Shown: in pieces, positions 23,058-25,927 of the stretch
How positions within the stretch are numbered: position 1 is the stretch's first letter
Layout of the letters: every line of letters begins with the position of its first letter
Source of the DNA: a virus
IMG/VR virus record: IMGVR_UViG_3300044627_000097
Location: 1 to 25,927 of that record
Strand: one strand, 5' to 3'
Length of the DNA stretch: 25,927 bases
Translations under genes and position numbers: made by a program
The notes under the pieces: model-generated
Databases searched by the model: none
What the model saw: only the letters and a program-made list of their open reading frames with translations
What the model was told of the DNA's origin: nothing

Positions 23058-24719
23058 TTACAAGGTGCGGAAACCAAATCCACTCATTGCGGGATGATCT
23101 AAGCTGCAATGCATCGCAATGATAAGCGCAATAATACCATCTACTTTTGCGCTTTTATCTGCTTCATTCTTGCGAACCTTGACGTTTCCGTTCACATCTA
23201 TATAAACCTCGCAGTTTCCCAACTGCCATCCCACGAATGGATTGCCATCATGCTTAATCGCATGTTGCATGATGAGTTTTTCAACGTGTTTCGACGGGTT
23301 GCTAAGTACCGCCATGCCTTGCCCAACCTTTTTAACCGGCAATCCTGAATCGTGCAGCCTTGCAACCAGTGACGCTGCGTTGTATGCGTCATAGCCAATT
23401 TCCGTCACATGATATCGGTTCGACTGCTGGATGATGTAATCGCTTATCTCGCGGTCATCCATCACATTGCCTTCTGTGATGTGCAAAATGCCTGATTGCC
23501 GCGCCACCCGGAAAATATCGCCGTAATGTTTTGGGATTAGGGAAAACCCTTCCTCGGGCATGAAGAATTTCCACTCTGCTTGGAAATCCGTTTCGTCGTA
23601 CCGCTTGAGCGTACACACCGCATTTAAGTCGCGCACGGCTGCTAAGTCAAAGCCAATAAAAACCGATTCTGGCTCTCGCTGGGTAATGATGTTGCACTTT
23701 GGGTCATCCCAATAATTGCGATCCACCCAGGCGCTGTTTGCACTGACGTACAAATTAAGGGTCTTGCACAAAAACTCATTCAGGGCTGCGGGCTTGTGCT
23801 TGGCTTCGTCTGCCCGCTGTGCAATGGCTTCCTCAAAAACGCTGATGCCATGCATAGGGTTTGCCTTTGCCCAGGTGGTTGGATCGCGCCAATCATCGCC
23901 AGGATCAAGGCTGTAAAGCAGGCCAAACCATCTAGGGTTGTCCTCGGCTTCCCCGGACAGCATTGCTTCCAGCATCTGCATGTCCTCAAAAAATTTGGTT
24001 TCTTTTGTAAAGCTGGCGGTGGTGATGTAGACCCGCAGCGGGTTTTGACGCGCCACCATGCCCGAGAAAAGAACCTCGATGCTGTTGCGGTCAACAATCT
24101 GAGCCGCTTCGTCGATGATGGCGCATGATGGGTTTTTGCCGTCCCCGGTCTTTTTGGTGTCCCTGCTAAGGGCTTCAAACCGGCTTTGGGCATCGCCCAG
24201 CTTTGTAATGCGGTTCCTGCTCGGGTTGAACAGCGCAGCCACATCTGGCGGCATTGCATCAACGAAACCCTGCGCCGCCGTGAACACGATTGATGCTTGG
24301 TCGCGGTTTGTTGCCAAGCAATAGACTTCGGCCCCGGATTCCCCAAAGGCCAGCTCATAAAGCCCGATGGCCGCAATCAGGGTAGATTTGCCCGCTTTTC
24401 TGGGGATGTACACAATCACATCCCGCACCATTCTTTGCTTTGGGTCTTTCTTTGACCTAAAGCCATAAATGGCGCAAATCAGGAAAACTTGAAACGGCTG
24501 CAAAACCAAGGGCTTGCCAGCGTCTGGGCCTTTTGTGTGACAAAGCGTACCGGCAAACTCTAGGAAATGCTCAACGTAACGGGTGTGGAATTCCCACGCC
24601 CACGCCTTATCCTCAAGCTGGTTTAAGAACCGTTGGCAGGCCAGCCGCACATTGCGACAAACGGGTATTTCACCTTTTACGACACCGACAGCGTATAGGA
24701 TGCCATCTTCATAGTTCAT
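23058..24719 (-). CDS. Terminase large subunit (ATPase and nuclease)
   Basis: A 553-residue packaging motor. The ATPase has the Walker A variant PRKAGKST at residues 106-113 (Lys111), Walker B with the catalytic Glu in CAIIDEAAQ (Asp203, Glu204) and the coupling motif YITTASF near 231-237. The RNase H-like nuclease begins with GFDLAAVRDL (Asp358, Asp364), and its last metal ligand is likely the Asp in KSAKVDGIIALIIA near residue 536. The length and motifs fit P27/HK97-type Terminase_1 large subunits. It cuts the concatemer with the small subunit and pumps DNA through the portal. ATG 24719 follows the methyltransferase stop by eight bases. Confidence 0.94.
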   Translation of the reverse strand: MNYEDGILYAVGVVKGEIPVCRNVRLACQRFLNQLEDKAWAWEFHTRYVEHFLEFAGTLCHTKGPDAGKPLVLQPFQVFLICAIYGFRSKKDPKQRMVRDVIVYIPRKAGKSTLIAAIGLYELAFGESGAEVYCLATNRDQASIVFTAAQGFVDAMPPDVAALFNPSRNRITKLGDAQSRFEALSRDTKKTGDGKNPSCAIIDEAAQIVDRNSIEVLFSGMVARQNPLRVYITTASFTKETKFFEDMQMLEAMLSGEAEDNPRWFGLLYSLDPGDDWRDPTTWAKANPMHGISVFEEAIAQRADEAKHKPAALNEFLCKTLNLYVSANSAWVDRNYWDDPKCNIITQREPESVFIGFDLAAVRDLNAVCTLKRYDETDFQAEWKFFMPEEGFSLIPKHYGDIFRVARQSGILHITEGNVMDDREISDYIIQQSNRYHVTEIGYDAYNAASLVARLHDSGLPVKKVGQGMAVLSNPSKHVEKLIMQHAIKHDGNPFVGWQLGNCEVYIDVNGNVKVRKNEADKSAKVDGIIALIIAMHCSLDHPAMSGFGFRTL

Positions 24720-24727
24720 GCTTAAAT

Positions 24728-25411
24728 TTATATTAATAATTCTTGTTTTTGCAGCACGTTTATATTTTGATCTTCAAAAATATCGCTTTGTCGTTGCGCT
24801 TGCTCTATTCTTTCGCAAGCAATATCAAAATATTTTGGTTCGCGTTCGATGCCGATAAATTTGCGTTTCATTTGCACCGCCGCCACGCCTGTAGTGCCGC
24901 TGCCCATAAATGGGTCAAGGATGATGTCGGGGTTGCCAGCTTGCTCAATGCACCACGCCATCAATCTGATGGGTTTTTGTGTTGGATGAACTGCGCCATC
25001 TTGAGCAATTGCTGCACGGTTAAGCAAATAAACACGCATTGCTCCTTTCATTGAAGTCCATGCAAGTTCCCCGTCTGCTTGATCTATCCTCTGCCCTTTA
25101 TCCCAAAAAAGCCACTTGCTTGTTGCTGGAATAAGGTCTGCAAAATAGTTGCCACCCCAAACAATTTGCACATCTGATTTTTTGATGATGCAATCAAAAA
25201 AATATTTGCTTGGCCTTCCTTGATCCCACCCTAAAAACTCATAGCCTTTGTGGCCTCCGTGGGAACTGGTGGATTTTGGTTTTCCATCACGCTTGATCCC
25301 ATAAGGCGGGTCTGTAATCACCGCATCCACCTTATCAAGCGTTGGCAGCACTTCCATGCAATCGGCCAAATACAAAGTTGCTAGGCCAATTTCAACTTTT
25401 TTAATGGTCAT
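24728..25411 (-). CDS. DNA methyltransferase (N6-adenine/N4-cytosine type)
   Basis: A 227-residue SAM-dependent methyltransferase. The catalytic motif IV VITDPPYGI (Asp34-Tyr37) comes before the SAM-binding motif I DPFMGSGTTGVAA (166-178), the circularly permuted beta-class order. VHPTQKP (141-147) is the conserved element before motif I. DPPY favours N6-adenine; N4-cytosine is possible. The short central segment (38-140) must carry target recognition, and the recognition site cannot be read from sequence. ATG 25411 overlaps the small terminase stop (ATGA). Likely roles are self-methylation of phage DNA against restriction or marking of packaging substrate. The gene sits between the two terminase genes; no partner endonuclease is in the window. 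Confidence 0.9.
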   Translation of the reverse strand: MTIKKVEIGLATLYLADCMEVLPTLDKVDAVITDPPYGIKRDGKPKSTSSHGGHKGYEFLGWDQGRPSKYFFDCIIKKSDVQIVWGGNYFADLIPATSKWLFWDKGQRIDQADGELAWTSMKGAMRVYLLNRAAIAQDGAVHPTQKPIRLMAWCIEQAGNPDIILDPFMGSGTTGVAAVQMKRKFIGIEREPKYFDIACERIEQAQRQSDIFEDQNINVLQKQELLI

Positions 25412-25866
25412 GGCCCGTTAAGCAGCTTGGAATATTTGCCGCCTTCTTGTTTGCCAGTTGCTAATCGTCCTTTGGGGGTCAAGCCCAATTCGCCCATCAG
25501 GGCAACAGCGCGAACCAATGCTTTGTCGCCAATTGCAACGTGAGGGTTTGGGCCTTGTGTAAAACCGCCTTTTAACTCAACCACCACGCCTTCCGCTTTA
25601 ATATTGCGCCAGCATTCCACCCAGATTTCAATTTGGGATGCCAGAGCCGCCAAAACGTGTTTGTCTTGGTCGCTGCCAATGCCGTATGTCTGCCAAAGAA
25701 AATTGCTTGTTTCCTCAATAAACTTGGTTCGATCCCACGCATCAGGATTGTCCAGCCACGCAGCCTTCGGAACCCTTGCGCGAATTTGCTCAGGCAATGG
25801 CTGCGCTTTATGCTCGGCTTTTGTGCCATGCACCAAATGCAATTCAGCCGGTAGGCGGTTTGTCAT
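25408..25866 (-). CDS. Terminase small subunit (P27 family)
   Basis: A 152-residue protein with the P27-type small terminase layout: an N-terminal basic/proline segment, AAWLDNPDAWDRTKFIEETS, a long helix (HVLAALASQIEIWVECWRNI), a beta turn with GGFTQGPNPHVAIGDKA and the conserved C-terminal LMGELGLTPKGRL. It recognises the viral packaging site and assembles with the large subunit. ATG 25866 is the first start after the upstream gap. Transcription appears to enter here from the right; the promoter lies in the gap or beyond the window edge. Confidence 0.9.
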   Translation of the reverse strand: MTNRLPAELHLVHGTKAEHKAQPLPEQIRARVPKAAWLDNPDAWDRTKFIEETSNFLWQTYGIGSDQDKHVLAALASQIEIWVECWRNIKAEGVVVELKGGFTQGPNPHVAIGDKALVRAVALMGELGLTPKGRLATGKQEGGKYSKLLNGP

Positions 25867-25927
25867 GTCAAAACCCTGGGGGATTGTTAATCTAGCTTAA
25901 TCTTAACCCAATTTCTGAAGAAATGGG
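25867..25927 (-). promoter_or_regulatory. Region upstream of small terminase: direct repeat and hairpin
   Basis: The 61 bases before the small terminase ATG hold a seven-base direct repeat TTAATCT at 25887-25893 and 25897-25903, offset by exactly ten bases (one helical turn). At 25907-25927 an imperfect hairpin pairs CCCA/TTTC with GAAA/TGGG around a TGAA loop with one bulged A. No convincing promoter is seen. Such helically phased repeats could be a small-terminase (pac/cos) or regulator binding site. The region is cut by the window edge. Confidence 0.35.

Noticed and set aside
1-25927. tRNA, rRNA, insertion sequences, integrase or attachment sites
   Set aside because: I found no cloverleaf-like sequence, transposase or recombinase gene, or inverted-repeat pair; all but about 500 bases are covered by head-tail genes.

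Overview
The window is a contiguous late (structural) block of a tailed double-stranded DNA phage or prophage. Every gene I can support lies on the minus strand, so transcription runs from high to low coordinates. The order is small terminase, DNA methyltransferase, large terminase, HK97-type portal, prohead protease, two major capsid proteins, connector, head closure, tail terminator, tail tube, tail chaperones, tape measure, tail tip and fibres. A lambda-type tape measure C-terminus, a tail-tube gene and a frameshifted chaperone pair, with no sheath gene, point to a long non-contractile (siphovirus) tail. No lysis, replication, integrase or repressor gene is inside the window, so lifestyle cannot be decided. 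The host is not identifiable from the sequence. The fibre and tail proteins resemble, from memory, those of aquatic phage metagenomes.

Layout: about 25.9-21.6 kb is packaging (TerS, MTase, TerL, portal). A 135-base structured gap precedes the head genes at 21.5-18.3 kb (protease, capsid protein 1, a textbook intrinsic terminator, capsid protein 2). Connector, closure and tail terminator fill 18.3-16.8 kb. The tail tube (16.8-16.25 kb) is followed by a very strong hairpin. Then come a 77-residue orphan, an HK97 gp10-like protein, the G/GT chaperones, the tape measure (to 12.5 kb), two tail-tip proteins, a GNAT acetyltransferase and a 1105-residue J-like tip protein (to 7.5 kb). From 7.5 kb to the left edge is a cassette of receptor-binding and fibre proteins. 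It has its own candidate promoter near 6.07 kb and ends in a 1177-residue collagen-like fibre with an S74 self-cleaving chaperone. The cut-off last gene looks like the start of a 2OG-Fe(II) oxygenase.

The most interesting parts are: (1) tandem paralogous HK97-fold capsid genes, the second lacking the scaffolding (delta) domain and separated from the first by an intrinsic terminator, which suggests a T4 gp23/gp24-like two-protein shell with built-in stoichiometry control; (2) a canonical G GGA AAC slippery heptamer directly before the stop of the tail chaperone gene, with the -1 frame open into the next 118 codons; (3) strong hairpins placed after the abundant capsid and tail-tube genes; (4) a collagen-like fibre next to a possible 2OG oxygenase that might modify it. 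Genes are tightly packed, with many ATGA, GTGA and TAATG stop-start overlaps, implying translational coupling through most of the block.
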